From: Noviherbaspirillum sp. UKPF54
Lineage (GTDB): Bacteria > Pseudomonadota > Gammaproteobacteria > Burkholderiales > Burkholderiaceae_D
Length of the DNA stretch: 64,000 nt
Direction of reading: 5' to 3'
NCBI RefSeq assembly: GCF_007874125.1
Contig: NZ_CP040128.1
Coordinates: 2,108,001-2,172,000, forward strand
The first letter of the stretch is position 1, and every line of letters begins with the position of its first letter. Under the pieces are notes generated by a model. That model saw nothing but the letters and a program-made list of their open reading frames with translations. It ran no database searches and had not been told where the DNA came from. Both the position numbers and the translations under genes were made by a program. Below, piece after piece: positions 1-8,774 of the stretch.

Positions 1-1139
1 GCGCGCTGCACGATGCCGGAGTAGAAGTCGACGTTCGGGTAGAGCTTGCGCTGTACGAAGTAATCGTCTTCCAGCGCGATCTTTTCCAGCGCCATCGCCA
101 GCTTGAACAGCGGATCGTCGTGCAGGCCGAGTTCGTTCAGCACTTCGTAGCAAGTTTCGCGCATCAGCTTGGCGCGCGGATCGTAGTTCTTGTACACGCG
201 ATGCCCGAAGCCCATCAGTTTGACGTTCGAGTTCTTGTCCTTGACCTTGGCGATGAACTCGCCGATGCGCTCGACGCCGCCCTGCTTCTGAATGTCTTCC
301 AGCATGTTCAGCGCGGCCTCGTTCGCGCCGCCGTGTGCCGGTCCCCACAGGCATGCGATGCCGGCGGCGATACAGGCGAACGGGTTAGCACCGGAGGAGC
401 CAGCCAGACGCACGGTCGAGGTCGATGCGTTCTGCTCGTGATCGGCATGCAGGATCAGGATACGGTCGAGCGCGCGCACCAGCACGTCATTGACCTTGTA
501 CTCGGCGCACGGCGTGGAGAACATCATGCGCATGAAGTTCGCGCTGTAGGACAGATCGTTGCGCGGATAGACGAAAGGCTGGCCGACGGAATACTTGTAG
601 GACATCGCCACTAGGGTCGGCAGCTTGGCGATCAGACGGATCGCCGACACTTCGCGGTGATGCGGATCATTGATGTCGAGTGAATCGTGATAGAACGACG
701 ACAAGGCGCCGACGGTACCGACCAGCACCGACATCGGGTGCGCGTCGCGGCGGAAGCCGCGGAAGAAAAATTGCATCTGCTCGTGCACCATCGTGTGATT
801 GGTGACGGTGCTGACGAATTTCTGCTTTTGCGCTGCGTTCGGCAACTCGCCGTTCAGCAGCAGATAGCAGGTTTCCAGGAAGTCGCAGTTGACTGCGAGT
901 TGCTCGATCGGGTAACCACGGTACAGCAACTCACCCTTGTCGCCGTCGATATAGGTGATCGACGAATTGCAGGCTGCGGTCGACATGAAACCCGGGTCGT
1001 AGGTGAACTTGCCGGTCGCGCCGTACAGCTTGCGAATGTCGATAACGTCAGGGCCGACGGTGCCCTTGTAAATAGGAAGGTCCAGCGACGGGGAACCGTC
1101 GGAGAACGACAGGGTTGCTTTGGTTTCAGAATTGGTCAT
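1..1139 (-). CDS. gltA: Citrate synthase, 3' end outside window
   Basis: Condenses oxaloacetate and acetyl-CoA to citrate, the entry step of the TCA cycle (cytoplasm). About 379 N-terminal residues are visible; the last ~50 residues expected for the ~430-residue type II enzyme lie before position 1. Active-site segments are readable on the minus strand: ADHEQNAST and [14 protein letters not shown] with their catalytic histidines, [11 protein letters not shown], and the Asp of PNVDFYSG near the cut end. The start ATG at 1139 follows an AGGAAG ribosome site. It is the last visible gene of the sdhCDABE-gltA run, 78 nt after sdhE, so co-transcription is likely. Confidence 0.97.
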   Translation of the reverse strand, partial: MTNSETKATLSFSDGSPSLDLPIYKGTVGPDVIDIRKLYGATGKFTYDPGFMSTAACNSSITYIDGDKGELLYRGYPIEQLAVNCDFLETCYLLLNGELPNAAQKQKFVSTVTNHTMVHEQMQFFFRGFRRDAHPMSVLVGTVGALSSFYHDSLDINDPHHREVSAIRLIAKLPTLVAMSYKYSVGQPFVYPRNDLSYSANFMRMMFSTPCAEYKVNDVLVRALDRILILHADHEQNASTSTVRLAGSSGANPFACIAAGIACLWGPAHGGANEAALNMLEDIQKQGGVERIGEFIAKVKDKNSNVKLMGFGHRVYKNYDPRAKLMRETCYEVLNELGLHDDPLFKLAMALEKIALEDDYFVQRKLYPNVDFYSGIVQR

Positions 1140-1217
1140 GGCTCTTCCTTCAAATGAGGAGGGGTGAGTCGATAGTTAAAAAAAACGAAAAACAAAAACC
1201 CGATGATGGCATCTGTT

Positions 1218-1487
1218 TCATGCAGTGCGCAGTTTTGCCAGCAGCGTGTGAACATGAGGCAAGTCCACCTCACCGCTTGGCTCCTTGCGTGCCAGAAGCA
1301 AATCCATCAATTCGTTATCCGCCAGTTCCATCAAACGCGAAAACGCGTCAACCTCTTCATCGGTCAAACTGGCTTCGTGCGCGTCGAGAAAACGCGTCAC
1401 GATCAGATCGTTCTCGAGCAGACCGCGACGGGCGCGCCAACGCAAGCGAGCGCGTTTGACCGGGTCTGTCTGATGGGTAATAGACAT
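1218..1487 (-). CDS. sdhE: FAD assembly factor SdhE
   Basis: Small (89 aa) cytoplasmic factor that promotes covalent flavinylation of the succinate dehydrogenase flavoprotein SdhA. The family signature RGxxE is present as RRGLLENDL near residues 20-28, and the length matches the SdhE/YgfY family (80-100 aa). The start ATG at 1487 follows GAGGAT. It lies between sdhB and gltA on the same strand, which fits its client enzyme and supports a single sdh operon. Confidence 0.93.
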   Translation of the reverse strand: MSITHQTDPVKRARLRWRARRGLLENDLIVTRFLDAHEASLTDEEVDAFSRLMELADNELMDLLLARKEPSGEVDLPHVHTLLAKLRTA

Positions 1488-1581
1488 AAATCCTCATTCG
1501 CTTTATTTCGTTTGCCCTCATGTAAACGAAGGCAAATGGAATAAGGCGGAAGCAGTATCCTCTTCCGCCCTTGCATGGAAC

Positions 1582-2292
1582 TTACACCGTACGGCGCACC
1601 ATCAGCTCCTTGATCTTGCCGATCGCACGCGTCGGGTTCAACCCCTTCGGGCAAACGTCGACGCAGTTCATGATCGTGTGGCAACGGAACAGGCGGTATG
1701 GATCTTCCAGGTTATCCAGACGCTCGTTAGTAGCCTGATCGCGGCTGTCGGCAATGAAGCGGTATGCCTGCAGCAGGCCCGCCGGCCCGACGAACTTGTC
1801 CGGATTCCACCAGAACGACGGGCAGGACGTCGAGCAGCAAGCGCACAGGATACACTCATACAGACCGTCGAGCTCTTCGCGCTCCTCTGGCGACTGCAGA
1901 CGCTCTTTCTCTGGAGGAATCGTATCGTTGATCAGGTACGGCTTGATCGAATGGTATTGCTTGAAGAACTGCGTCATATCCACGATCAGATCGCGGATCA
2001 CCGGCAAGCCGGGCAACGGGCGCAGGACGATCGGTTCGGTCAGCTCGTTCAGGTTGGTGGTGCAGGCCAGGCCGTTCTTGCCGTTGATGTTCATCGCATC
2101 CGAACCGCACACGCCTTCGCGGCAGGAGCGGCGCAGCGCCAGCGAGTCGTCCACGTCAGCCTTGATGCGCTGCAGGGCATCCAGCAGCATCTTGTCGGTG
2201 TCCTGCAGGGTCACCGTCAGATCCTGCATGTACGGCTTTTCGTCCTTGTCCGGATCGTAACGGTAGATTTGGAATTTAAGAGTACGTGCCAT
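1582..2292 (-). CDS. sdhB: Succinate dehydrogenase iron-sulfur subunit
   Basis: Iron-sulfur subunit of complex II, carrying electrons from the FAD of SdhA to ubiquinone at the inner membrane. The 236 residues are full length. The N-terminal plant-type ferredoxin domain has the 2Fe-2S motif [13 protein letters not shown], with Asp replacing one Cys as in E. coli SdhB. The C-terminal half carries the 4Fe-4S and 3Fe-4S ligands in [12 protein letters not shown] and [17 protein letters not shown]. It is 9 nt downstream of sdhA and upstream of sdhE. Confidence 0.98.
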   Translation of the reverse strand: MARTLKFQIYRYDPDKDEKPYMQDLTVTLQDTDKMLLDALQRIKADVDDSLALRRSCREGVCGSDAMNINGKNGLACTTNLNELTEPIVLRPLPGLPVIRDLIVDMTQFFKQYHSIKPYLINDTIPPEKERLQSPEEREELDGLYECILCACCSTSCPSFWWNPDKFVGPAGLLQAYRFIADSRDQATNERLDNLEDPYRLFRCHTIMNCVDVCPKGLNPTRAIGKIKELMVRRTV

Positions 2293-2301
2293 GTTCTTAC
2301 C

Positions 2302-4080
2302 TTAGAAAGTACGTGCTTTAGGCTGGAAGGTTTCCACGGTCAGCGGCTTGGTGTTGACCGGCTTGTATTCAAGGCGATTGCCTTCGGAGAACCACAGCGT
2401 ATGCTTCATCCAATTGACGTCGTCGCGCTTCTCGTAGTCGCGATGCGCATGGGCGCCACGCGATTCCTTGCGAGCAACTGCGGATGTAATGGTCGCCTTG
2501 GCGGTCTCAATCAGGTTATCGAGCTCCAGCGCTTCGACACGCGCCGTGTTGAATACCTTCGACTTGTCCTTGAACGCGACATGCTTGCGACGCTCGTCCA
2601 GCTCCATGATTTTCTTGTAGCCGGTTTCCAGCAGTTCGTCGGTACGGAACACGCCGCAGTACTGCTGCATCGTCGAACGAATTGCGTTCGCAACATCCTG
2701 CACGCGCTCGGAACCGGTGCTGCTTTCCAGACGCGCCAGGCGCGACAAAGCGAGATCGGCAGCGTCCGCCGGCAGCGGCTTGTGTTCCTTCTGCTTCAGG
2801 TTCTGCGCAACGATGTGATTGCCGGCGGCGCGGCCGAACACCACCAGGTCGAGCAGCGAATTGGTGCCAAGGCGATTGGCGCCATGCACCGAGACGCAAG
2901 CGCATTCGCCGATTGCGTACATGCCATTGACGACTTCGCGCGGGTTGCCGTTCTTCGGTGCCACGACCTGGCCGTTGATGTTGGTCGGGATACCGCCCAT
3001 CTGGTAGTGAATGGTCGGCACGACCGGGATTGGCTCCTTGGTCGCATCGACGTTGGCGAACTTGTGGCCGATTTCCAGAATCGACGGCAGGCGCTTCTTG
3101 ATGGTATCGGCGCCGATGTGGCGCAGATCCAGCAGCACGTGGTCCTTGTTCGGGCCGCAGCCGCGACCTTCCTTGATTTCCTGGTCCATCGAACGCGACA
3201 CGAAGTCACGCGGCGCCAGATCCTTCAGGGTCGGCGCATAACGCTCCATGAAGCGCTCGCCATTGGCATTGATCAGGATACCGCCCTCGCCGCGCACACC
3301 TTCGGTAATCAGCACGCCCGCACCGGACACGCCGGTCGGGTGGAACTGCCAGAATTCCATGTCCTGCAGCGGCAGGCCGGAACGCGCCGCCATGCCCATA
3401 CCATCGCCGGTATTGATGAAGGCGTTGGTCGAAGCGGCAAAGATACGGCCCGCACCGCCGGTTGCGAACAGCGTCGTCTTGGCTTCGAGAATCATCACAT
3501 CGCCGGTTTCCATTTCCAGCGCGACTACGCCCAGCACATCGCCATCTTGGTCACGAACCAGGTCGATTGCCATCCACTCTACGAAGAAATGGGTCTTGGC
3601 GCGCACGTTACGCTGATACAGCGTGTGCAGCAGCGCGTGGCCGGTACGGTCGGCGGCGGCGCAAGCGCGTTGCACCGGCTTTTCGCCGAAGTTGGCGGTG
3701 TGTCCGCCGAACGGACGCTGGTAAATCGTGCCATCCGGATTGCGGTCGAACGGCATGCCGAAGTGCTCCAACTCGTACACGACCTTGGGAGCCTCACGGC
3801 ACATGAATTCGATCGCATCCTGGTCACCCAGATAGTCGCCCCCCTTGACGGTGTCGAACATGTGCCAGTACCAGTTGTCCTCGGACATGTTGCCGAGCGA
3901 TGCGCCGATGCCACCCTGCGCCGCAACGGTGTGCGAGCGGGTCGGGAACACCTTCGACAAGACGGCGACATTCAGGCCGGCTTCAGCCAACTGCAGCGAA
4001 GCACGCATACCGGAACCGCCGGCGCCGACGATCACTGCATCAAAACGACGAACAGGAATAGATTGTTTGATTGCTGCCAC
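2302..4080 (-). CDS. sdhA: Succinate dehydrogenase flavoprotein subunit
   Basis: Catalytic subunit of complex II, oxidising succinate to fumarate with covalently bound FAD. I place the start at the GTG at 4080, giving 592 aa: it has a GGAGAG ribosome site, gives the expected N-terminus AAIKQSIPVRRFDAVIVGAG, and leaves 2 nt to sdhD. An in-frame ATG at 4134 would run into sdhD. Visible are the dinucleotide fold GAGGSGMRASLQLAEAG and SHTVAAQGG, whose His is the flavinylation site in the family. The protein ends normally at PKARTF. Confidence 0.97.
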   Translation of the reverse strand: MAAIKQSIPVRRFDAVIVGAGGSGMRASLQLAEAGLNVAVLSKVFPTRSHTVAAQGGIGASLGNMSEDNWYWHMFDTVKGGDYLGDQDAIEFMCREAPKVVYELEHFGMPFDRNPDGTIYQRPFGGHTANFGEKPVQRACAAADRTGHALLHTLYQRNVRAKTHFFVEWMAIDLVRDQDGDVLGVVALEMETGDVMILEAKTTLFATGGAGRIFAASTNAFINTGDGMGMAARSGLPLQDMEFWQFHPTGVSGAGVLITEGVRGEGGILINANGERFMERYAPTLKDLAPRDFVSRSMDQEIKEGRGCGPNKDHVLLDLRHIGADTIKKRLPSILEIGHKFANVDATKEPIPVVPTIHYQMGGIPTNINGQVVAPKNGNPREVVNGMYAIGECACVSVHGANRLGTNSLLDLVVFGRAAGNHIVAQNLKQKEHKPLPADAADLALSRLARLESSTGSERVQDVANAIRSTMQQYCGVFRTDELLETGYKKIMELDERRKHVAFKDKSKVFNTARVEALELDNLIETAKATITSAVARKESRGAHAHRDYEKRDDVNWMKHTLWFSEGNRLEYKPVNTKPLTVETFQPKARTF

Positions 4081-4082
4081 GA

Positions 4083-4451
4083 TTACACTCTCCAGATAAT
4101 CTGCGCGGCCCAGCCAGCGCAACCGACCAGCCACAGGAGTGTGGCAACTTGGAATACGAGTCGCAGTGCGACGGATTTGGTGACGTAATCCATCCAGACG
4201 TCACGCATGCCGACCCAGGCGTGATAGAACAGCGACAGGAGGGCGACGAAGGTGGCGATCTTGAACCACTGCCGTGCGAATAGACCCGCCCAGCCCTCAT
4301 AGCTGAAATTCGAACCAGCCAGGAAAGATAACAGCAGGATGATGGTATACAACGCCATGACGATTGCGGTCACGCGCTGCGCGAGCCAATCCCTCAATCC
4401 GTAATGCGCACCGACGACCAGGCGCTTCGGTCCAATATTGTTGTTTGCCAT
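4083..4451 (-). CDS. sdhD: Succinate dehydrogenase membrane anchor subunit D
   Basis: Hydrophobic anchor of complex II, contributing to haem b and quinone binding. The 122 residues contain about three membrane segments (roughly 25-47, 62-82 and 95-118). LLSLFYHAWVGMRDVWMDYV carries the conserved His and the D-Y pair of the family. The N-terminus with VGAHYGLRDWLAQRVTA is typical of SdhD. It lies 2 nt after sdhC and 2 nt before sdhA, so translation is probably coupled. Confidence 0.95.
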   Translation of the reverse strand: MANNNIGPKRLVVGAHYGLRDWLAQRVTAIVMALYTIILLLSFLAGSNFSYEGWAGLFARQWFKIATFVALLSLFYHAWVGMRDVWMDYVTKSVALRLVFQVATLLWLVGCAGWAAQIIWRV

Positions 4452-4453
4452 GT

Positions 4454-4864
4454 TTAGAATGCTCCGAACAGTTTCAATGCAACCAGTGCGGCCAGCGGCA
4501 GGCTGACGGCGAAGACGGCGACGGAAGACTTGCGCGCGCTGTTCTTGTCCAGACCCATGTGCAGATCCATCAGCAGGTGACGCACACCGGCGCAGAAGTG
4601 ATGCAGATACGCCCAGGACAACGCCAGGACCGCGAGCTTAACCAGCGGATGGGAGACGTAACCCTTGAAGTATTCGAACGAAATTTCGGAAGTGAGGCTC
4701 TTGTCCAACAGGTACAAGATGAAGGGCAACAGCAAGAATATCAGCATGCCGCTGATACGGTGCAGAATGGAGACAATCCCCGCCAGTGGCAACCGGTAAT
4801 GAACGGTTTGAGCAAAACTCATTACATTGAATTGCCGCCGACTCTTCTTTACGGCTTCGGACAT
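4454..4864 (-). CDS. sdhC: Succinate dehydrogenase cytochrome b556 subunit
   Basis: Membrane subunit C of complex II (136 aa). Three predicted membrane segments cover roughly residues 30-50, 70-92 and 112-133. The conserved SILHRISG motif (quinone-site Ser and Arg) and HHFCAGVRHLLMD (haem-ligand His) are both present. The start ATG at 4864 has GGGAGG six bases upstream. It is the first gene of sdhCDABE-gltA, so the operon promoter should lie in 4865-5002, where I see no clear -35/-10 pair. Confidence 0.95.
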   Translation of the reverse strand: MSEAVKKSRRQFNVMSFAQTVHYRLPLAGIVSILHRISGMLIFLLLPFILYLLDKSLTSEISFEYFKGYVSHPLVKLAVLALSWAYLHHFCAGVRHLLMDLHMGLDKNSARKSSVAVFAVSLPLAALVALKLFGAF

Positions 4865-5002
4865 ACAAGACCTCCCAGTGCTTAATAATCCCGTAATTTT
4901 CGCCTATTTTGTGCAGCACACCAATAGGTATTCTTCCCTCTGGCAATATATCTTTTCGTCAATCAGTAAAATCCCTGATTGCATCGACCATTGCCCGGAA
5001 CA

Positions 5003-5794
5003 TCAGCTCAGCTCGTTTTGATAGTGATGATGATCCGTCAAATACAATCCGCGCCGCACCTCCACCGGTTTGTCACCATAGGTAAAGGAGACGCGCTCCA
5101 CGCTCAACAAAGGGGTATGCACCGCAACCTGCAACAATTCGGACGTCGCCTCGTCGGCGCTGACCGCGCGGATTTTCTCGGTCGCACGAATCATGCGCGT
5201 ACCGAATTCGGTCTCAAACAAGCCGTACATCGGCCCCTTGTATTCGACCAACCGCTCGGCGGTCAGCCCCTTGAATATCGCCCCAGGCAGCCAGAGCTCC
5301 TCGACGATGATAGGCTCGCCGTCGAACGATTGGACGCGCTTGATGAAAACAACGGAATCGCCGGACTTGATATCCAGTAGGCGCGCAACTTCTGCAGGCG
5401 CCCGCAGTCTCTTGACTTCCAGGATCTTGTTGTCGGCACTGTGCGGGTCGCCGGCATCCGGCATCAACCGCAGAAATCGGAATTGCGCGCGATCTTCATG
5501 ATGCGTCGCGACGAAAGTCCCCTTCCCCTGCCTGCGCACTACCAGATTTTCCGCGGCGAGCTCGTCGATTGCCTTGCGCACGGTGCCCTGACTGACCTTG
5601 AAGCGATTGGCCAACTCGACCTCGCTGGGAATCAACTCGCCCGGCTTCCATTCGCCGGACTGCAGGCTTTGCGTAATGAGCGCCTTGATTTGCTGGTAGA
5701 GGGGACTGAAGGTTGGAGAAACCCCAGAAGCAGATGCCCCCGCCCCTGCGGCAGGAACGCCGTTGACAATCGGATTGGGAGGGATGGAGCTCAT
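5003..5794 (-). CDS. GntR/HutC-family transcriptional regulator
   Basis: Predicted DNA-binding repressor with an N-terminal winged helix (about residues 30-100; PSEVELANRFKVSQGTVRKAIDEL is the recognition helix region) and a C-terminal UTRA ligand domain, the HutC subfamily layout. I use the ATG at 5794 (263 aa); tandem GTG codons at 5809-5812 would add six residues, and none has a strong ribosome site. It lies between sdhC, 138 nt downstream on the same strand, and divergent mdh. That suggests control of TCA-cycle genes by a small carboxylate; the ligand is not visible from sequence. Confidence 0.88.
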   Translation of the reverse strand: MSSIPPNPIVNGVPAAGAGASASGVSPTFSPLYQQIKALITQSLQSGEWKPGELIPSEVELANRFKVSQGTVRKAIDELAAENLVVRRQGKGTFVATHHEDRAQFRFLRLMPDAGDPHSADNKILEVKRLRAPAEVARLLDIKSGDSVVFIKRVQSFDGEPIIVEELWLPGAIFKGLTAERLVEYKGPMYGLFETEFGTRMIRATEKIRAVSADEATSELLQVAVHTPLLSVERVSFTYGDKPVEVRRGLYLTDHHHYQNELS

Positions 5795-5851
5795 AGGCGT
5801 GGATTTCACCACAAAACACCCATTGCCGTCTAGAAAAAAGTGCTAAGTAAT

Positions 5852-5869
5852 ATGTCTTATATAAGATAT
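5852..5869. promoter_or_regulatory. Palindrome, candidate GntR operator
   Basis: ATGTCTTATATAAGATAT reads the same on both strands except for one mismatched pair. It lies 58 bp before the GntR start and 10 bp before the -35 box of the mdh promoter candidate. Size and AT-rich core suit a GntR dimer. Assignment to this regulator is inference from position. Confidence 0.5.
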
Positions 5870-5879
5870 AAGATAGCCG

Positions 5880-5908
5880 TTGACAGAGGCACCATGTCGT
5901 CCTACACT
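5880..5908 (+). promoter_or_regulatory. Candidate sigma-70 promoter for mdh
   Basis: TTGACA (5880-5885), a 17 bp spacer, then TACACT (5903-5908). The -35 box is a perfect match and the -10 box 4 of 6. The resulting 5' leader before mdh would be about 175 nt. Confidence 0.5.
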
Positions 5909-6090
5909 CGCTGGCGATATTTACATGTTGCAAGCCGGGTGAAAAGCGATAATTTATTGCTATGCACAATGGCCGGTCTTGACGAGGACACGGCTGTGAC
6001 TTGGTAGGTTTTCAACGGTATTATTACAGGCTTGCTGGATTTCTCACAAAATTCCAGACACCGTTTTCATTCCCACTTTGGAGATTCATC

Positions 6091-7080
6091 ATGGCTAAAG
6101 CCCCTATGCGCGTTGCCGTCACCGGCGCCGCCGGCCAAATCGGCTATTCCCTGCTGTTCCGCATCGCTAACGGCGACATGCTGGGCAAAGATCAGCCGGT
6201 TATCCTGCAATTGCTCGAAATCCCCGATGAAAAGGCCCAAAAGGCGCTCAAGGGCGTGATGATGGAGATCGACGATTGCGCATTCCCGCTGCTGGCTGGC
6301 ATGACCGCGCATAGCGACCCGATGACCGCATTCAAGGACGCCGACGTCGCCCTGCTGGTCGGCGCACGCCCGCGCGGCCCAGGCATGGAACGCAAGGACC
6401 TGCTCGAAGCAAATGCACAAATCTTCACAGTGCAGGGCAAGGCCCTCGACGCCGTCGCTTCGCGCAACGTCAAGGTGTTGGTGGTCGGCAATCCGGCCAA
6501 CACCAATGCCTATATTGCAATGAAGTCCGCTCCGAATCTGCCGGCCAAGAACTTTACCGCGATGCTGCGCCTGGACCACAACCGCGCACTGACCCAACTG
6601 GCACAAAAGGTTGGCAAGCCGATCACCTCGATCGAAAAGCTGTGCGTGTGGGGCAACCACTCCCCGACCATGTACGCCGATTTCACCCACGCCACCATCG
6701 ACGGCCAGCCGGCGAAGGCACTGGTGAACGACGACGTCTGGACCAAGGACGTATATCTGCCGACCGTCGGCAAGCGCGGTGCGGCGATCATCGAAGCACG
6801 CGGCCTGTCCTCCGCCGCTTCGGCAGCCAACGCGGCAATCGATCATGTGCGTGACTGGGTACTCGGCACGAACGGCAAGTGGACCACGATGGGCATTCCG
6901 TCCGATGGCTCCTACGGCATCCCGGAAGGTACCGTGTTCGGCTTCCCGGTAACCACCGAAAACGGCGAGTACAAGATCATCAAGGGCTTGGAAATCGACG
7001 CCTTCTCGCAAGAGCGCATCAACCTGACGCTGAAAGAGCTGATGGAAGAGCGTGACGGCGTGAAGCACCTGGTAGGCTGA
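6091..7080 (+). CDS. mdh: Malate dehydrogenase
   Basis: NAD-dependent oxidation of malate to oxaloacetate. I choose the ATG at 6091 (329 aa): it follows GGAG and gives [19 protein letters not shown], the normal N-terminus. An upstream in-frame start would add 30 unconserved residues. The Rossmann GAAGQIGY motif, the LRLDHNRA substrate segment and the catalytic His of [12 protein letters not shown] are visible. The length matches the 325-330 residue MDH of beta- and gammaproteobacteria that resembles cytosolic eukaryotic MDH. It is divergent from the GntR gene. Confidence 0.97.
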   Translation: MAKAPMRVAVTGAAGQIGYSLLFRIANGDMLGKDQPVILQLLEIPDEKAQKALKGVMMEIDDCAFPLLAGMTAHSDPMTAFKDADVALLVGARPRGPGMERKDLLEANAQIFTVQGKALDAVASRNVKVLVVGNPANTNAYIAMKSAPNLPAKNFTAMLRLDHNRALTQLAQKVGKPITSIEKLCVWGNHSPTMYADFTHATIDGQPAKALVNDDVWTKDVYLPTVGKRGAAIIEARGLSSAASAANAAIDHVRDWVLGTNGKWTTMGIPSDGSYGIPEGTVFGFPVTTENGEYKIIKGLEIDAFSQERINLTLKELMEERDGVKHLVG

Positions 7081-7092
7081 CGCTTTACCAAA

Positions 7093-7129
7093 AAGGGACG
7101 CGGCCGCTTGTGGACGGGCCGCGTCCCTT
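7093..7129 (+). terminator. Terminator-like hairpin after mdh
   Basis: An 11 bp GC-rich stem (GGGACGCGGCC with GGCCGCGTCCC) extended by two A-T pairs, loop of 11 nt, 14 nt after the mdh stop. The T-run on the plus side is poor (TTGCT), so termination may be partial. Confidence 0.6.
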
Positions 7130-7168
7130 GCTACACTGCCCTCCTGTTCCATCTGATTGTCGCTGCAC

Positions 7169-8140
7169 ATGCATCCCTCCGAGGTCTTATTCCAGGGCAC
7201 CCGCAAACCGGTTTCGATTCCGGCCTGTGATCACTATGCCGGTTCCGAAAAACTGATGCATAAGTCGATCGCCTTGCAACAAGAGCTTGGCCCAGTATTC
7301 GACATCACTCTCGACTGCGAGGACGGCGCTTCCGCCGGCAACGAAAAGGCACACGCCGAGATGGTGGCGGCGCTGGTCAACAGCGACGCGAACCAGTTCA
7401 ATCGCATCGGCGCGCGCGTGCATGACCTGACGCATCCGCATTTCGAAAAAGACGTTTCCATTATCTGCAAGGGCGCCGCCAGACGCCTTGCCTATCTGGC
7501 CGTGCCGAAAGCAGAAAGCGTCGACGAGGTCGCGCGCGCAATCGACATTATCAATCGCCACGCAAAAAAGGCCGGCCGGGAAGACCTGCCGGTGCACGTA
7601 CTGATCGAGAGCCATGGCGCCCTGGCCGATGTTTTCTCGATTGCTGCACTGCCGCAGGTCGAATGCCTGTCGTTCGGCATCATGGATTTCGTATCCGCGC
7701 ATTACGGCGCTGTCCCGGGCAATGCGATGCGCTCGCCGGGCCAGTTCACGCACCCGCTGGTGGTACGTGCGAAGCTCGAAATCTCGGCCGCCTGTCACGC
7801 CTACGGCAAGGTGCCATCGCATAACGTGACTACGGATATCAAGGAACCCGCGACGGTGGCAAACGACGCCGCCCGCGCTGCGGCAGAATTCGCCTACACG
7901 CGGATGTGGAGTATCCATCCGGACCAGATCAAACCTATACTGAAGGCACTCTCGCCGCGCAGTTCCGAAGTCAGCGAAGCCGCCAGCATCCTGACCGAGG
8001 CCCAAGCCGCGCAGTGGGGCCCGATACAGCATAACGGCAGGCTGCACGACCGCGCCAGCTATCGCTACTACTGGACGATATTGCAGCGCGCGAAGGCAAA
8101 CGGCATGCCGATACCGGAATCAGCTGGGAGTCTATTGTGA
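7169..8140 (+). CDS. HpcH/HpaI-family CoA-ester lyase (CitE-like)
   Basis: Predicted (beta/alpha)8 lyase of the citrate-lyase-beta/malyl-CoA-lyase superfamily, cleaving or forming a C-C bond in a CoA ester with Mg2+. DITLDCEDGA provides the acidic metal/CoA region, HVLIESHGAL the conserved Glu, and SFGIMDFVSA follows a strand end. 323 aa from the ATG at 7169; a TTG four codons earlier is less likely, and no strong ribosome site is seen. Position between mdh and acnA suggests (S)-malyl-CoA or methylmalyl-CoA as substrate, but the exact substrate cannot be read from sequence. Confidence 0.82.
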   Translation: MHPSEVLFQGTRKPVSIPACDHYAGSEKLMHKSIALQQELGPVFDITLDCEDGASAGNEKAHAEMVAALVNSDANQFNRIGARVHDLTHPHFEKDVSIICKGAARRLAYLAVPKAESVDEVARAIDIINRHAKKAGREDLPVHVLIESHGALADVFSIAALPQVECLSFGIMDFVSAHYGAVPGNAMRSPGQFTHPLVVRAKLEISAACHAYGKVPSHNVTTDIKEPATVANDAARAAAEFAYTRMWSIHPDQIKPILKALSPRSSEVSEAASILTEAQAAQWGPIQHNGRLHDRASYRYYWTILQRAKANGMPIPESAGSLL

Positions 8141-8198
8141 AGTACCCGCGTCGCCCACATGAATTGAACAACACCCGGCGCGCACCAAAGGAAATTGC

Positions 8199-8666
8199 AT
8201 GAAAGCCATAAACACACTCGTTCTTTTGATCGCCAGCGCGGCAGCCGCAGCATTGGCCGCAACGCCCGCCATGGCACAGGGCACCTCCGCCGCAGCACAT
8301 GCTTCCAAGAAAGGGCAGGCGAAAAAGGCACTGGCCAAACCGGCTCCAGCCGATGAAGATGAGAAGGAACCGGACATTACGGGACTACAGCCGGTCGAAT
8401 TTCACTGCGAACTCGGCAATAATCTGACCATTTATCGCAGTCCGAACGACGACCAGCAAATTGCGCTACGCTGGAACAAGCGCCTGCATCAGATGATGCG
8501 CGTGACAACTACAACCGGTGCCAACCGTTTCGAAAATGCGAAGAAAGGGCTGGTCTGGATCGGTATTCCGGCGAAGGGGATATTACTCGATTCCAAGAAG
8601 GGACATCAGCTTGCGAATGAATGCAAGAACAGCGAACAGGCGCTGAAGGCGGATTCAAAAGGCTGA
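8199..8666 (+). CDS. Secreted protein resembling MliC lysozyme inhibitors
   Basis: 155 aa with a clear signal peptide (hydrophobic 5-20, cleavage near AMA-Q at 26/27) and a charged Ala/Lys linker to about residue 60. The C-terminal ~75 residues look like the MliC/PliC fold: a Cys opening a strand (C70), TGANRF (106-111) where the family has SGxxY, a Trp (W120), and a closing Cys (C142) able to form a disulfide. No lipobox, so it would be periplasmic rather than a lipoprotein. The ribosome site AAGGAA precedes the ATG. The family call is my own pattern match; otherwise it is a conserved periplasmic protein of unknown role. Confidence 0.55.
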   Translation: MKAINTLVLLIASAAAAALAATPAMAQGTSAAAHASKKGQAKKALAKPAPADEDEKEPDITGLQPVEFHCELGNNLTIYRSPNDDQQIALRWNKRLHQMMRVTTTTGANRFENAKKGLVWIGIPAKGILLDSKKGHQLANECKNSEQALKADSKG

Positions 8667-8688
8667 TGCAGTCCAGATAGATCGAACG

Positions 8689-8711
8689 GCGCCCGGGCAT
8701 GTACCGGGCGT
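8689..8711 (+). terminator. Weak terminator-like hairpin
   Basis: CGCCCGG (8690-8696) pairs with CCGGGCG (8704-8710) across a 7 nt loop, between the MliC-like gene and acnA. The following TCTTGCTTGT is only moderately T-rich. Confidence 0.45.
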
Positions 8712-8774
8712 CTTGCTTGTACGGCTTGAAATTCATTTGTCACCAGTTCAGTTTTCAATAACAAAGGAGAGGCT

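Noticed and set aside
1678..4188. 836-codon plus-strand open frame opposite sdhB and sdhA
   Set aside because: It is antisense to two certain genes, shows no family motif and has the low-complexity look of a GC-rich shadow frame.
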